Assembly (NCBI GenBank): GCA_964530325.1
Contig: CAZHAX010000006.1
Span: 62,001-126,000, forward strand
Direction: 5' to 3'
DNA: 64,000 nt
DNA from: CAZHAX01 sp964530325
GTDB taxonomy: Bacteria > Chloroflexota > Anaerolineae > B4-G1
The notes beneath the pieces are model-generated. The model saw only the letters and a list, made by a program, of their open reading frames with translations, made no database searches and was not told the origin of the DNA. Position numbers and translations under genes: made by a program. Shown here piece by piece: positions 27,227 to 35,733 of this stretch. Positions within the stretch are counted from its first letter, which is position 1. Each line of letters begins with the position of its first letter.

Positions 27227-28450
27227 TTAGGTCGTCTTCAACTGGCGGGCCGCTAGCTGGGCCACGTCCATCACCCGCAGCCGTGCTTTCTCCAGTCGGG
27301 CGGCGCCTGCCAGCGTGCGATTGCACTGCTGGCAGGCCGAGAGCAGCATCCTGGCCCCGGTGGCCTGGGCCTCCTCGACCCGCCGCTTGGCTACCGCGGC
27401 CGAAAGGTCCTTGTCCGCCATCTCCACGTCCCCGCCTCCGCCGCAGCAGAGGGAGTAATCATGGTGGTGCTCCATTTCGACGAAGCTCACTCCGGGGATG
27501 GCCCGGATGACGTTGCGCGGCGCGTCGTAGACGCCGGTCGATCTGCCCAAGTCGCAGGGGTCGTGGTAGGTCACCGTCTCTTCGAGCGGCTCGAACTGCA
27601 GCTTGCCGGAGTCTATCAGCTGCTCCATGAGCTCGGTAATGTGCCGCACCTCGAATCCCAGCGGCTCGCCCAGCACACGCGGATACTCGTGCTTCAACGT
27701 GTGGTAGCAGGAGGGGCAGCCGGTGACCAGCAGCTCGGCGCCTGTCCTTCGCACAGCTTCCGCGTTGTGGCGCACGGATTCCTCCGCCGCATCGCCCATA
27801 CCGGCGATCATCAGAGGGAAGCCGCAGCACCACTCCTCACCCCCCAGCGTCATGTAGTCTACGCCGGCGGCCTCCATCACCTCGACGATGCTCTGAGGCA
27901 CTGCGTAAGACTGGGGATAGAATGAGGCAACGCAGCCCACGAAGTAGACGACCTGAGCCTCCGTCTTGCCGCCCACACCTGTCGGAACCTGGGGCAGATT
28001 GCGGCTCCAGATCAAGCGGTCTTCGTTCGCGTCGCCGGAGAGGTTGTAGTGCTTGGTCACCATCTCCCGCAGATGATCGAGGCTCTCGGGGTAGACTCCC
28101 TGGTCGACGAGGGTCTCCCGCATCGAGATCCACAGGTCGCGCGTGCTTATGTTCACCGGGCAGACGACGCCGCAACGGCCGCACATCGTGCAGTCGTAGG
28201 TCCCTTCGGAGAAGCCGGCCAGCCTCTCTTCGGTAGCTCCGCGCAGGCCCAGCAGCCGCCCCAGCCAGCCGAGCTGCTGCGCTCTGAAGAATGAGCGCGT
28301 GCTCTCAATCTTGCCCAGAGGTGTTATTGCCTCCAGGGCCTGCTTCTCCTGGTAGGTGGGACACCAGGTGATGCACTCGCCGCAGCGGGTGCAGGCATCG
28401 AGCTCCATCAGCTGCATGGTCGTGAAACGCTTGAGGTCAAGCTTCCGCAT
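27227..28450 (-). CDS. HdrD/DsrK-like iron-sulfur oxidoreductase with two CCG domains
   Basis: The 407-residue protein has two ferredoxin 4Fe-4S motifs (Cys20, 23, 26, 30 and Cys87, 90, 93, 97) and two CCG domains: Cys173, CysCys208-209, Cys245-x2-Cys248 and Cys299, CysCys335-336, Cys373-x2-Cys376. These spacings match the C-x31-39-CC-x35-36-C-x2-C rule of heterodisulfide reductase HdrD/HdrB, in which each CCG domain can hold a noncubane cluster that splits disulfides. No flavin domain is present. The ATG overlaps the end of the membrane cytochrome gene by 14 bases, so the pair should form a complex like HdrDE or DsrMK. Related CCG proteins (GlpC, LldE) act with other dehydrogenases. Confidence 0.9.
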   Translation of the reverse strand: MRKLDLKRFTTMQLMELDACTRCGECITWCPTYQEKQALEAITPLGKIESTRSFFRAQQLGWLGRLLGLRGATEERLAGFSEGTYDCTMCGRCGVVCPVNISTRDLWISMRETLVDQGVYPESLDHLREMVTKHYNLSGDANEDRLIWSRNLPQVPTGVGGKTEAQVVYFVGCVASFYPQSYAVPQSIVEVMEAAGVDYMTLGGEEWCCGFPLMIAGMGDAAEESVRHNAEAVRRTGAELLVTGCPSCYHTLKHEYPRVLGEPLGFEVRHITELMEQLIDSGKLQFEPLEETVTYHDPCDLGRSTGVYDAPRNVIRAIPGVSFVEMEHHHDYSLCCGGGGDVEMADKDLSAAVAKRRVEEAQATGARMLLSACQQCNRTLAGAARLEKARLRVMDVAQLAARQLKTT

Positions 28451-29225
28451 GTCCGACCTCCTGCTCCACCTGGCGACCGACTGTCACCAGCGCGCCAGCA
28501 ATGACGTGCATGAACTTGGAAAAGGGGATGGTGACTATGACGATCGACGTGAGCAGCCCGTGGATCAGGTACATCCAGGCGTAGGCGCTGTTCCAGTCGA
28601 GCTGCAGGCCGTTCAAGAGCGGGGCCATTGGATAGGCGACGAAGGCGTAGCAGGCTGTCGATCCGGCGTGAGCCGAGTTGAGCCGGACCAGCTCCGTCAC
28701 CCACCCCGAGAGGAGAATCAGGCCCAGGCCGACGACCATCCAGGTGTCCATCGGGCCGGTCCGTAGCTGCGGGATCCGGAACAGGTATCGCCGGACTACG
28801 AAGAAGAGCAGCCCTATGGTCATCAGCAGGGCGCCGATCTCGTTCAGCACAGCGGTGACGGGATGGTCCTGGTTGACCCACATGGCGATCCAATCGACGT
28901 GCTCCAGGTGGAACACGTGGATGAGCAGCTTGTCGCTCAGTGCCGAGATGCCGGAAAGGCCCATCGTTAGCATGAAGCCGCTGAGGAGCATGAAGTGGGT
29001 GAGCCATCGCCAGAAGCTGTTCCTAAGCAGGCGCCGGTTGAACCAGGCCTCGGCGATGAAGCCCTTCACCAGCAGCCACATCCTGCGCCAGGGGGCGCCG
29101 CTTGGCCGCCTGCTAGATCCGCCCCTGCGCCAGCCGGCGAGGACTACCCACATACCGGCGCAGAAGAGGACCATCATCGGCAGGTGGGCGATCCAGAAGA
29201 CAGTCTCTGCTCTCTCCAGCGTCAT
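28437..29225 (-). CDS. NarI/DsrM/HdrE-like membrane cytochrome b subunit
   Basis: The 262-residue protein has about five to six membrane helices (first WIAHLPMMVLFCAGMWVVLA). Histidines in or near helices, including WLTHFML, MYLIHGL and KFMHVIAG, are placed like the heme b ligands of NarI-type subunits that exchange electrons with quinones. ATG at 29225 with GGAGGAGA upstream is preferred over an ATG at 29264. Its end overlaps the HdrD-like gene. It lies 142 bases after the GcvH-like gene. Quinone use is inference from family. Confidence 0.85.
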   Translation of the reverse strand: MTLERAETVFWIAHLPMMVLFCAGMWVVLAGWRRGGSSRRPSGAPWRRMWLLVKGFIAEAWFNRRLLRNSFWRWLTHFMLLSGFMLTMGLSGISALSDKLLIHVFHLEHVDWIAMWVNQDHPVTAVLNEIGALLMTIGLLFFVVRRYLFRIPQLRTGPMDTWMVVGLGLILLSGWVTELVRLNSAHAGSTACYAFVAYPMAPLLNGLQLDWNSAYAWMYLIHGLLTSIVIVTIPFSKFMHVIAGALVTVGRQVEQEVGHAEA

Positions 29226-29367
29226 AGCAGTGCTCTCCTCCAGGCGCTGTTGCCGCGCCTGCACGCCTTCACTAGATGCAACGCGGCGGCGGGCGATGGC
29301 TTCTGCTTCGCGCGGCCATCAGCTGCCCGCCGCCCAGTGCTACTCTCCGTGCGCGAGAGGTACCCGG

Positions 29368-29799
29368 CTAGCCGAGAACGCCCTTGTACTTCTCCGCCTC
29401 CTCCTCAATCAGCGCCTTCAGATCAGGCGAGTCAGCTTTCATGAGGTTCTCCAGCTCGGCCGGGTTGGCCATCTCTATCTTGATCAGCCAGCCCTCTTTG
29501 TAGGGGGATTCGTTGACCAAAGTGGGGTCGAACTCCAGTTCCTTGTTCACTTCGGCCAGCTTACCGCTGACGACCGCCGGGATACGGCCGACCCACTTTC
29601 CGGATTCCATCGACATGAAGGTCTCGCCCTGCTTTACTTCCCGCCCTGGCCGGGCGCTTTCGACGAACACGATCTCCTGGGCTATGGCCTGGCCGAAGGA
29701 AGTCATGCCTTGGACTATCACATTGCCCTCCACACGGGCCCAGTTATGCAGCTTGTCATAGTACAGGTCATCCGGATAGTCGTAGCCTGCGATCTGCAT
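29368..29799 (-). CDS. GcvH-like lipoyl carrier protein
   Basis: The 143-residue protein follows the glycine cleavage H-protein pattern: LHNWARVEG, a hammerhead-type lipoyl domain, the lipoyl lysine Lys68 in MESGKW (GcvH normally ESVKA), and LVNESPYKEGWLIKI. No gcvT or gcvP genes are near. It leads the operon GcvH-like / cytochrome b / HdrD-like / lplA. This company suggests the lipoyl arm carries electrons or sulfur for the Hdr-like complex, as the lipoate-binding proteins of the sHdr pathway do; ordinary glycine cleavage with dispersed genes is the alternative. GGGGAGGTG precedes the ATG. Confidence 0.9.
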   Translation of the reverse strand: MQIAGYDYPDDLYYDKLHNWARVEGNVIVQGMTSFGQAIAQEIVFVESARPGREVKQGETFMSMESGKWVGRIPAVVSGKLAEVNKELEFDPTLVNESPYKEGWLIKIEMANPAELENLMKADSPDLKALIEEEAEKYKGVLG

Positions 29800-29822
29800 C
29801 GTTGCACCTCCCCGTGATCGTG

Positions 29823-29851
29823 TACATACAGTGAGCAGCTGATGCCGTCAA
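29823..29851 (-). promoter_or_regulatory. promoter of the lipoyl/Hdr operon
   Basis: On the minus strand TTGACG (29851-29846), 17 bases, and TATGTA (29828-29823) lie 24 bases before the GcvH-like start. Confidence 0.6.
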
Positions 29852-29884
29852 CTCCGGGATTGCTTGCTGGCTCCGCTGTAGCAC

Positions 29885-29914
29885 AAAAAGGCACCGCGCA
29901 TAGATCGCGGTGCC
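29885..29914 (-). terminator. intrinsic terminator of rpsT
   Basis: On the minus strand GGCACCGCG (29914-29906) and CGCGGTGCC (29898-29890) flank a 7-base loop and are followed by TTTTT (29889-29885). It lies 37 bases after rpsT. Confidence 0.92.
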
Positions 29915-29951
29915 TGGCCTTACGAAGGCTATCTACAGGTCCTCCTGCACG

Positions 29952-30224
29952 CTAGGCGGACTGCTCCATCTGGCCCAAGCTGCGCAGCAGGCGTGACTTC
30001 CGTCGCGCCGCGTTGTTCTGATGGATTATCCCTTTCGTAGCGGCCTTATCCAGAGCGCTCACTGCCGCGCGCACAGCCTGCCGGGCTTCCTCAGCCTGCC
30101 CGGCCTCGATCAACTGTCGTGCCCTCTTGACCGCGGTGCGAGCTCGTCCGCGGTACTCGCGGTTGTGCAGACGCCTACGCTCGGCGCTACGCAGCCTCTT
30201 GATAGCAGATTTCGTGTTCGCCAA
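29952..30224 (-). CDS. rpsT: 30S ribosomal protein S20
   Basis: The 90-residue, Arg/Lys-rich helical protein begins MANTKSAIKRLR and contains the GIIHQNNAARRKSRL box, both diagnostic of S20, which binds 16S rRNA early in 30S assembly. It has its own promoter (30261-30289) and terminator (29885-29914), so it is a single-gene unit, divergent from rnpB. Confidence 0.97.
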   Translation of the reverse strand: MANTKSAIKRLRSAERRRLHNREYRGRARTAVKRARQLIEAGQAEEARQAVRAAVSALDKAATKGIIHQNNAARRKSRLLRSLGQMEQSA

Positions 30225-30260
30225 CAGACTCCCTCCAGCAACTCTTCTAGACAGGACGCT

Positions 30261-30289
30261 ATTTTACATCAAGTACGGCGGTTTGTAAA
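30261..30289 (-). promoter_or_regulatory. promoter of rpsT
   Basis: Minus-strand TTTACA (30289-30284), 17 bases, TAAAAT (30266-30261). It is divergent from the rnpB promoter 30 bases away. Confidence 0.7.
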
Positions 30290-30318
30290 GACCGGACAGC
30301 CCGCCCCGGCGAATGTGC

Positions 30319-30346
30319 TTGACAGGCCCTATCCTGATGCTATCAT
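30319..30346 (+). promoter_or_regulatory. promoter of rnpB
   Basis: Perfect TTGACA (30319-30324), 16 bases, TGC TATCAT (-10 at 30341-30346). The predicted start near 30353 is the first base of the RNase P P1 stem. Confidence 0.85.
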
Positions 30347-30352
30347 GAGTGT

Positions 30353-30732
30353 GGCGCCCAAGGCGGCCAGACGGTTGCGCTTCCCTCTGGGAGGCGAGGA
30401 AAGTCCGGGCTCCACAGGGCACGGTGCTGGGTAACACCCAGGCGGGGCGACCCGACGGAAGAGGGCCACAGAAAAGCAGACAGCCGGGGCAGCCTAGCTG
30501 CCCCGGTGATGGTGAAAAGGTGGTGTAAGAGACCACCGGCGTCCGCGGCGACGCGGGCGGCCAGGCAACCCCCACCGGGAGCAAGGCCAAGCAGGGGCAA
30601 GCCCGCTTCGGCGGCGCGAGGCGGCCCGCCTCGCACGATCCCCGGGTAGGCCGCGTGAGGCGGCGGGCAACTGCCGTCCCAGATAGATGACCGTCCGCGA
30701 CAGAACCCGGCTTATCGGCCGGCTTGGGCGCC
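30353..30732 (+). ncRNA. rnpB: RNase P RNA, bacterial class A
   Basis: The catalytic RNA of tRNA 5' maturation. P1 pairs GGCGCCCAAG (30353-30362) with CTTGGGCGCC (30723-30732). Conserved core strings are present: GAGGAAAGTCCGGGC with CACAGGGC, CACAGAAA, and AGATAGATGACC...ACAGAACCCGGCTTAT near the 3' end. Length about 380 nt is normal for type A. smc follows downstream. Confidence 0.96.
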
Positions 30733-30833
30733 GCCGCTATGGCTCGTACCGAAGTGCCTGCGGCTCCGGCCGGAGAATCCGAGAATAGGCCGGCGGCGAG
30801 CGGCAGCGGCTTGCCGTTCGGCGCCGGGCAAGG

Positions 30834-30839
30834 TATACT
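30834..30839 (+). promoter_or_regulatory. -10 element of smc
   Basis: TATACT (30834-30839) lies 18 bases before the smc ATG; the leader would be about 12 nt and has no Shine-Dalgarno. Confidence 0.45.
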
Positions 30840-30857
30840 GCGCCGACCGAAATCACA

Positions 30858-33800
30858 ATGCGGCTCCAGCACCTGGTCCTCCAAGGATACAAGTCTTTTG
30901 CCACCAAGACGGAGTTCCCGCTGCCGAAGGGAATCACGGCTATCGTCGGCCCCAACGGGTCGGGCAAAAGCAACGTAGCGGACGCCATCCGCTGGGTGCT
31001 GGGCGAGCAGCGGATGCGGGCGCTGCGGGGCCGGACCACGGAGGACATGATCTTCGCCGGAGGCCGCCGGCGCGCACGGGCGGGTATGGCCGAGGTCTCC
31101 CTTACCTTCGACAACTCCGACGGCCACCTTCCGATCGAGTACGGCGAGGTTACCATCACCAGGCGCGCCTACCGGTCCGGGGACAACGAGTACCTGATCA
31201 ACGGAGCGCGGGTGCGGCTGCGTGATATCAACGACCTGCTGGCCGAGAGTGGCCTCAGCCAGCATACCTACACGGTCATCGGCCAGGGCCTGGTGGACGC
31301 GGCCCTGTCGCTGCGCGCCCTGGAAAGGCGGACACTCTTCGAGGACGCGGCCGGAATAGGGCTCTACCGCTCCAGACGCGAGGAGGCTTTGACCCGGCTG
31401 GAGGAAACGCGGCGGAATCTGGAGCGCGTCCACGATATCATCGCCGAGATCACACCGCGCCTCAGACGCCTGGCCCGCGAAGCCGAGCAGGTCGAGGAGC
31501 ACCGCCGCCAGAGCGCGCATATGGAGCGGCTGCAGGCGACCTGGTACGGCTATCATTGGGGCCGGAGGCAGGAAGCACTGGCTCACGAGTTGGAGCGGGC
31601 GTCGGCGCTGGAAGCCGCTCTCGAGGAGCGCCGGAAGGAGACGGGAGAGGCGGCCGAGCAGTTGAGCGACTCTCGCCGGCGTGAGGACGAGCTGCGCAAT
31701 CGTCTTCGTGAGCTCCACGCGCATAGCTCCGATCTGTATGCCGCCGCGGGTGACGCGCGGCGCGAGCTTGCCGTAGCGGAGGAGCGGGCCCGCCTTCTGG
31801 CCACCAGGTACGAGGAGTTGGGCGCCGAGCTCGAGCCCTTGTCCGCGCAATACGAGGCCCAGTCCGCGACCGTTGATGAGCTCGAAGCGCAGGCGACCAA
31901 GCTGGATAGCGTGCTGCAGGAGCGCAAGGCACACCTGCTGGAAGAGGAGCAGAAGTGGGACGCGGCGATGACGCAGGCTGAGCAGCCTGCCGAGCGGCGC
32001 TCCCAACTGGAGCAGGAGCTGCAGGCGGCCCGCGAGGAGCTTGACGAGCTCGATCGGCTGCTTCTCGAGCGAAGGGCGGATGCAGCCAGGCTGGCAGGCC
32101 AGAGGGAGGCCCTGAGCCGGATGGAGTCGTCCGGCCTCGCCTGCGAGGGGGCCGTGCAAGCGCTCGTGCAGGCCAGCCTGTGGGGAATCGTCGGCCCCCT
32201 GGCCGGATTGCTGGAAGTGCCGGCCGAGTGGCGCCCGGCTCTCGAAGCCGCCCTCGCTCAAGAGCTTCAGGCCATCGTTGTTGAGAAGGCCTCGCTCATA
32301 GATGAGGTGCGCAAGATTGTCGAATCGTCTGGCGGGCGGGTCACTTTGCTGCCGCTCGACAGCCTGCGCCCGCCGCCACCCCTGCCTGACGGCGCACGGA
32401 GGGCGGCCGACATCGTATCCTGCGACGATCGCCTTCGCCCCGCCGTCGAGGCCGTCCTGGGCCCCGTCGCCCTATGCGGCGACCTGGCCGAGGCTCAGGC
32501 TCTGGCCCCGGGTCTTCCCTCGGGGACGCGATGTTTGACGCGGGACGGAACGCTGCTGGGCGCCGAGGGGACGCTTTCGCTCGGCCGCCGGCCGGAGAGT
32601 GACGCGCCTCCTATGGCGGAGACGGCCCAGACGATATCGGCCAGGCTGGCCGAAGTCGAGGCCGACTGCGAGCAGCTGGAGGACCGCCGGCAGGAGCAGG
32701 CGGAGCGGGTATCCGCTCTCGGCTCGGAGCTGGAGAAGCTGGCCGAGGAGGCTGCCCGCGCGGCCGAGGAGGCCGCCAGAGCGGAGAGGGAGACCCTGGG
32801 CAGCGTTCGTACCAGCGTGGCCGTCGCCGAGGAGGGGCGGCGCAACAGCGAGGCCGCCCTGGCCAGGGAGAATGCTCAGCTGGCCAGGATTGGCACGCAG
32901 ATCAGCGCTCGCCGTGACCGGGCAGCGGAGCTGGAGAGCGAGCGGGCGGCAGTTGCTGCCCGTCTGGAGGAACTGCGCCAGCGGTCATCGCAGATGGAAG
33001 AGCAACTGAAGGAGGCCCGGGGGCGGATACAGCCAGCGGAAGAGGAGCTGGCCCAACTGGGCGCGTCGCAGGCCGAGTTGGAGAGGAAGGAGCGGTCTGC
33101 CCACGAGCGGGTGCGCGACGCCGAGGCGCGCTTCGGCAGAGCGCAACTGGACGTGGCCCGCTGCGAGGATGAGCTCAAGCTGCTGGCCAGGCGCATCGAG
33201 GAGGACCTGGGGCTGGTTGAGCTGGAGCTGGCGGAACCAGTGACGGCGCAGACGCCGTTGCCGCTTCGCCCGGTTGTCTCCCAGCTGCCCGTGGTCGAGG
33301 AACTGCCGGACGGCATCGAGGAGGAGATCCACCGCCTGAAGGCCCGGCTCCATAGGCTGGGCATGGTCAACCCGAACGCGCCCGAAGAGCACGCTGAAGT
33401 CCGCGAGCGCCACCAGTTCCTCACCGAGCAATCCGCTGACCTTGAGTCTGCGTCTGGCCAGCTGCGCCAGGTGGTGGCTGAGCTGGACGATCTGATGGAA
33501 ACCGCCTTCAGGGACACGTTCGACGCGGTAGCGGCCCGGTTCACGGAGATGTTCCCTCTGCTGTTCAGCGGAGGCAGCGCCCGGCTGGAGCTAACGGAAC
33601 CGGGCGATCTCACCAATACCGGCGTGGACATCGTTGCCCAGCCGCCGGGAAAGCGGGCTCAACGCCTGGCGCTGCTCTCAGGAGGCGAGAGGGCCCTCAC
33701 CGCGGCTGCGCTGCTCTTCGCTCTCCTGCACGTCAGCCCCACCCCGTTCTGCGTGCTGGACGAAGTCGATGCTATGCTGGACGAGGCGAACGTGGGTCGA

Positions 33801-33956
33801 TTCCGGGGAGCGCTGGAGGAACTGGCTCAGAGGACGCAGTTCATCGTGATCACGCATAACCGTACGACGGTCGAGGCCGCGGAGACGATCTACGGCGTCT
33901 CCATGGGATCCGACGGCGTCTCGCAAGTAGTATCGATGCAGCTGGAGAAGGAGTGA
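30858..33956 (+). CDS. smc: chromosome segregation ATPase SMC (short-armed)
   Basis: The 1032-residue protein has an N-terminal ABC head with Walker A GPNGSGKSN (res. 32-40), an arm rich in E/R/A/L heptads (about res. 165-400), a hinge (about res. 410-560, with ACEGAVQALVQ and the Gly-rich middle), a returning arm (about res. 590-860), and a C-terminal head with LLSGGERA and CVLDEVDAML. SMC loops and condenses the chromosome with ScpA/ScpB. Typical SMC is about 1150-1200 residues, so the arms are shorter here. It starts at an ATG without a ribosome site, soon after the TATACT element. Confidence 0.95.
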   Translation: MRLQHLVLQGYKSFATKTEFPLPKGITAIVGPNGSGKSNVADAIRWVLGEQRMRALRGRTTEDMIFAGGRRRARAGMAEVSLTFDNSDGHLPIEYGEVTITRRAYRSGDNEYLINGARVRLRDINDLLAESGLSQHTYTVIGQGLVDAALSLRALERRTLFEDAAGIGLYRSRREEALTRLEETRRNLERVHDIIAEITPRLRRLAREAEQVEEHRRQSAHMERLQATWYGYHWGRRQEALAHELERASALEAALEERRKETGEAAEQLSDSRRREDELRNRLRELHAHSSDLYAAAGDARRELAVAEERARLLATRYEELGAELEPLSAQYEAQSATVDELEAQATKLDSVLQERKAHLLEEEQKWDAAMTQAEQPAERRSQLEQELQAAREELDELDRLLLERRADAARLAGQREALSRMESSGLACEGAVQALVQASLWGIVGPLAGLLEVPAEWRPALEAALAQELQAIVVEKASLIDEVRKIVESSGGRVTLLPLDSLRPPPPLPDGARRAADIVSCDDRLRPAVEAVLGPVALCGDLAEAQALAPGLPSGTRCLTRDGTLLGAEGTLSLGRRPESDAPPMAETAQTISARLAEVEADCEQLEDRRQEQAERVSALGSELEKLAEEAARAAEEAARAERETLGSVRTSVAVAEEGRRNSEAALARENAQLARIGTQISARRDRAAELESERAAVAARLEELRQRSSQMEEQLKEARGRIQPAEEELAQLGASQAELERKERSAHERVRDAEARFGRAQLDVARCEDELKLLARRIEEDLGLVELELAEPVTAQTPLPLRPVVSQLPVVEELPDGIEEEIHRLKARLHRLGMVNPNAPEEHAEVRERHQFLTEQSADLESASGQLRQVVAELDDLMETAFRDTFDAVAARFTEMFPLLFSGGSARLELTEPGDLTNTGVDIVAQPPGKRAQRLALLSGGERALTAAALLFALLHVSPTPFCVLDEVDAMLDEANVGRFRGALEELAQRTQFIVITHNRTTVEAAETIYGVSMGSDGVSQVVSMQLEKE

Positions 33957-34026
33957 GCTGCCTGTAGCCACTTGCGGCGCCCAGGCCTTCGTTACGGGGG
34001 GATACAGAGCTGTAACCTCCCGTCTA

Positions 34027-34055
34027 TTGCGGCTGCGCCTCACTTGATGTATACT
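34027..34055 (+). promoter_or_regulatory. promoter of a candidate small RNA
   Basis: TTGCGG (34027-34032), 17 bases, TATACT (34050-34055). Predicted start near 34062; no rightward gene follows. Confidence 0.5.
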
Positions 34056-34061
34056 TGTATT

Positions 34062-34175
34062 AGAGTGACGTGATCCGGCTGAGATCCTCCGGATCGAACC
34101 GGATCGCAGTTGTAGCAGGGCCGTGCCTGGGAGCCAGCCGATCCCGCCCCGGCTGCTCCCGGGCACGGCCTGTTA
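34062..34175 (+). ncRNA. candidate orphan structured RNA with TPP-riboswitch-like core
   Basis: Between a promoter (34027-34055) and a strong hairpin (34119-34170) lies an element with GAGTGAC, then GGCTGAGAT, then GAACCGGATC and AGCAGGG. These resemble in order the THI-box strings (GGGGTGC, GGCTGAGA, GAACCTGATC, GCGTAGGG) but with mismatches and a shortened 3' arm. GATCCGG can pair with either of two CCGGATC copies. The downstream gene, lactate permease, is on the other strand, so it cannot act in cis on a gene to its right. It may be a decayed riboswitch or an independent RNA. Confidence 0.4.
34119..34170 (+). terminator. long terminator-like hairpin
   Basis: GGCCGTGCC (34119-34127) pairs with GGCACGGCC (34162-34170), continued inward by GGGAGC/GCTCCC and CAGCC/GGCTG. 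The T run after it is poor. It could stop smc, the candidate RNA and the leftward lactate permease transcript. Confidence 0.65.
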
Positions 34176-34200
34176 TGTGCCACCAGAGCCTGATCTGGCC

Positions 34201-35733
34201 CTAGAAGGGTAAACTGGCCAGCAGTCCAGAAACCAGGGCCAGGGCCGCCACCACAAGCAGGATGTAGCGAATCGCCCCCCGCAGTGCCCCGGACTCGGGC
34301 GCCGCAACCGTGCTGCAGCCGACGACCAGCTTGGCCGGCGCGATCGCCGACCCGACGGCACCGCCCGCCGTCTGCGCACCCAGGACGAGCAGCGGATCCA
34401 CTCCCACCAGTGTCGCTACCTCCTGCTGGAGCGGCGCGAAGAGGAGATTGGAGCTTGTGTTCGAGCCGCTCAGGAAGGCTCCCAGCGCGCCGATCAGCGG
34501 CGCGACGAAGGGGAAGGCCTGGCCGGCGCTGGCCACAATGCCGTCCGCCAGCACCTGCGTCATCCCGGCGTGCTCCATGGTGACAGCCATCCCTACCAGG
34601 GTCACGATGCCCAGAGCAGAGAGGCTGACCTGCTTGCAGACGCTTCCCAGGATCCGGCGTCCGGCGCCATCGCCATACCAGCCGCGCGCCCTTCCCAGGC
34701 CGAATACGAGCAGCGAGGCGTAGGTCAGCAATGCCCCGGTGTGCCCGAATACGCTGATTGCGCGGCCCTCGCTCGCCGCAGTAGTGAAGCCTGACGAAGT
34801 GGTCAGTTCTGGGAATGCGGCGCTCAGCACCACCTGATCGACGAATTCCCGTATCGGACCGACCTGTGCGGCCAGCACGATCAGTACCAGGAGGGCGTAT
34901 GGAGCCAGGGCCCATCCGGTGCTCATCCCTCTGGGCAGGGCTCGGTCCTCCTTGCTGGTGCGCCTTGCGCTGCCATGCCGGCGTGCCCAGGCGACTGCCA
35001 CTGCCAGGCCGGCCAGCCCGGCCAGCATGGAGGCCACCGCCCAGAGGCCCGTCGTGGCCGCAGCATACTGTACTGCCGCCATCGTCGCCCCGATCAGTGC
35101 CAGCGGGGCCAGGCCTGGCTTCAGCATCCGCCGGCCCCCTGCTGCCCAGAGCGCTCCCGCCCCGCAGGCCAGGCAGGCCAGCCCCAGCAGAAGGGCAGAC
35201 CAGGGTGCGAGTTCCGCTCCATTCCGTCCGGTGGCTGCAATGAGGGCGTGGAAGCTGGCTCCCAGCGAGCCGAACGTGACCGCCCAGGTATGTCCAACCG
35301 TGGTGACGACGACTGCAACCAGGGGAGCGAATCCCACGCTGACCAACAGCGGGGCGACCACCGCGACCGGCACGCCGAGGCCGCCGACCCCCTGCAGGAA
35401 GCTGCTGAAGACCCAGCCGAGCAGCAGCACCCGGAGTGCCGGCTCGGCCGTTAGGGCCGCCACGCGGCTGCCGATTGCAGCAACGACGCCTGCCTCGTAG
35501 GTGACGCGGTAGAAGAGCATCGCCCCCCAGATGATGTAGATCACGTAGAGGCTGACGAACAGGCCCTTCAACTGGGCGTAGGCCAGCACGTCCCCACCGG
35601 CTCCAAACCTGAGCACGGCCACCAAGGCGGCCACCGCCCAGCCGACCGCCCCGGCTGCCGCTGCGCCCCAGCGGAAGACCAGCATCAGCAGCAGAACGGC
35701 GATGACGGGGAGCAGCGAGAGCAGCCAATCCAT
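34201..35733 (-). CDS. lctP: L-lactate permease
   Basis: The 510-residue carrier has about 12-13 membrane segments and LctP-family landmarks such as GVGGLGVPVAVVAPLL, GHTWAVTFGSLGASF, FPFVAPLIGALGAFLSGSNTSSN and GGAVGSAIAPAKLVVGCSTV. It would move lactate (or glycolate) with protons across the membrane. ATG at 35733 gives the normal N-terminus; longer reading into the histidine kinase gene is a shadow. A lactate dehydrogenase gene lies at 17 kb. Confidence 0.93.
   Translation of the reverse strand: MDWLLSLLPVIAVLLLMLVFRWGAAAAGAVGWAVAALVAVLRFGAGGDVLAYAQLKGLFVSLYVIYIIWGAMLFYRVTYEAGVVAAIGSRVAALTAEPALRVLLLGWVFSSFLQGVGGLGVPVAVVAPLLVSVGFAPLVAVVVTTVGHTWAVTFGSLGASFHALIAATGRNGAELAPWSALLLGLACLACGAGALWAAGGRRMLKPGLAPLALIGATMAAVQYAAATTGLWAVASMLAGLAGLAVAVAWARRHGSARRTSKEDRALPRGMSTGWALAPYALLVLIVLAAQVGPIREFVDQVVLSAAFPELTTSSGFTTAASEGRAISVFGHTGALLTYASLLVFGLGRARGWYGDGAGRRILGSVCKQVSLSALGIVTLVGMAVTMEHAGMTQVLADGIVASAGQAFPFVAPLIGALGAFLSGSNTSSNLLFAPLQQEVATLVGVDPLLVLGAQTAGGAVGSAIAPAKLVVGCSTVAAPESGALRGAIRYILLVVAALALVSGLLASLPF

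Noticed and set aside
30264..32261. 665-codon open frame on the minus strand opposite smc and rnpB
   Set aside because: It is antisense to rnpB and to clear SMC coding sequence, has no recognised motif, and reflects high GC.
34062..34175. functional TPP riboswitch acting in cis
   Set aside because: Core strings have mismatches, the 3' arm is shortened, and there is no rightward gene downstream; kept only as a candidate orphan RNA.
34040..35728. 562-codon open frame on the minus strand in another phase of the lactate permease gene
   Set aside because: The other phase encodes a clear LctP permease; this one is low-complexity Gly/Arg-rich.
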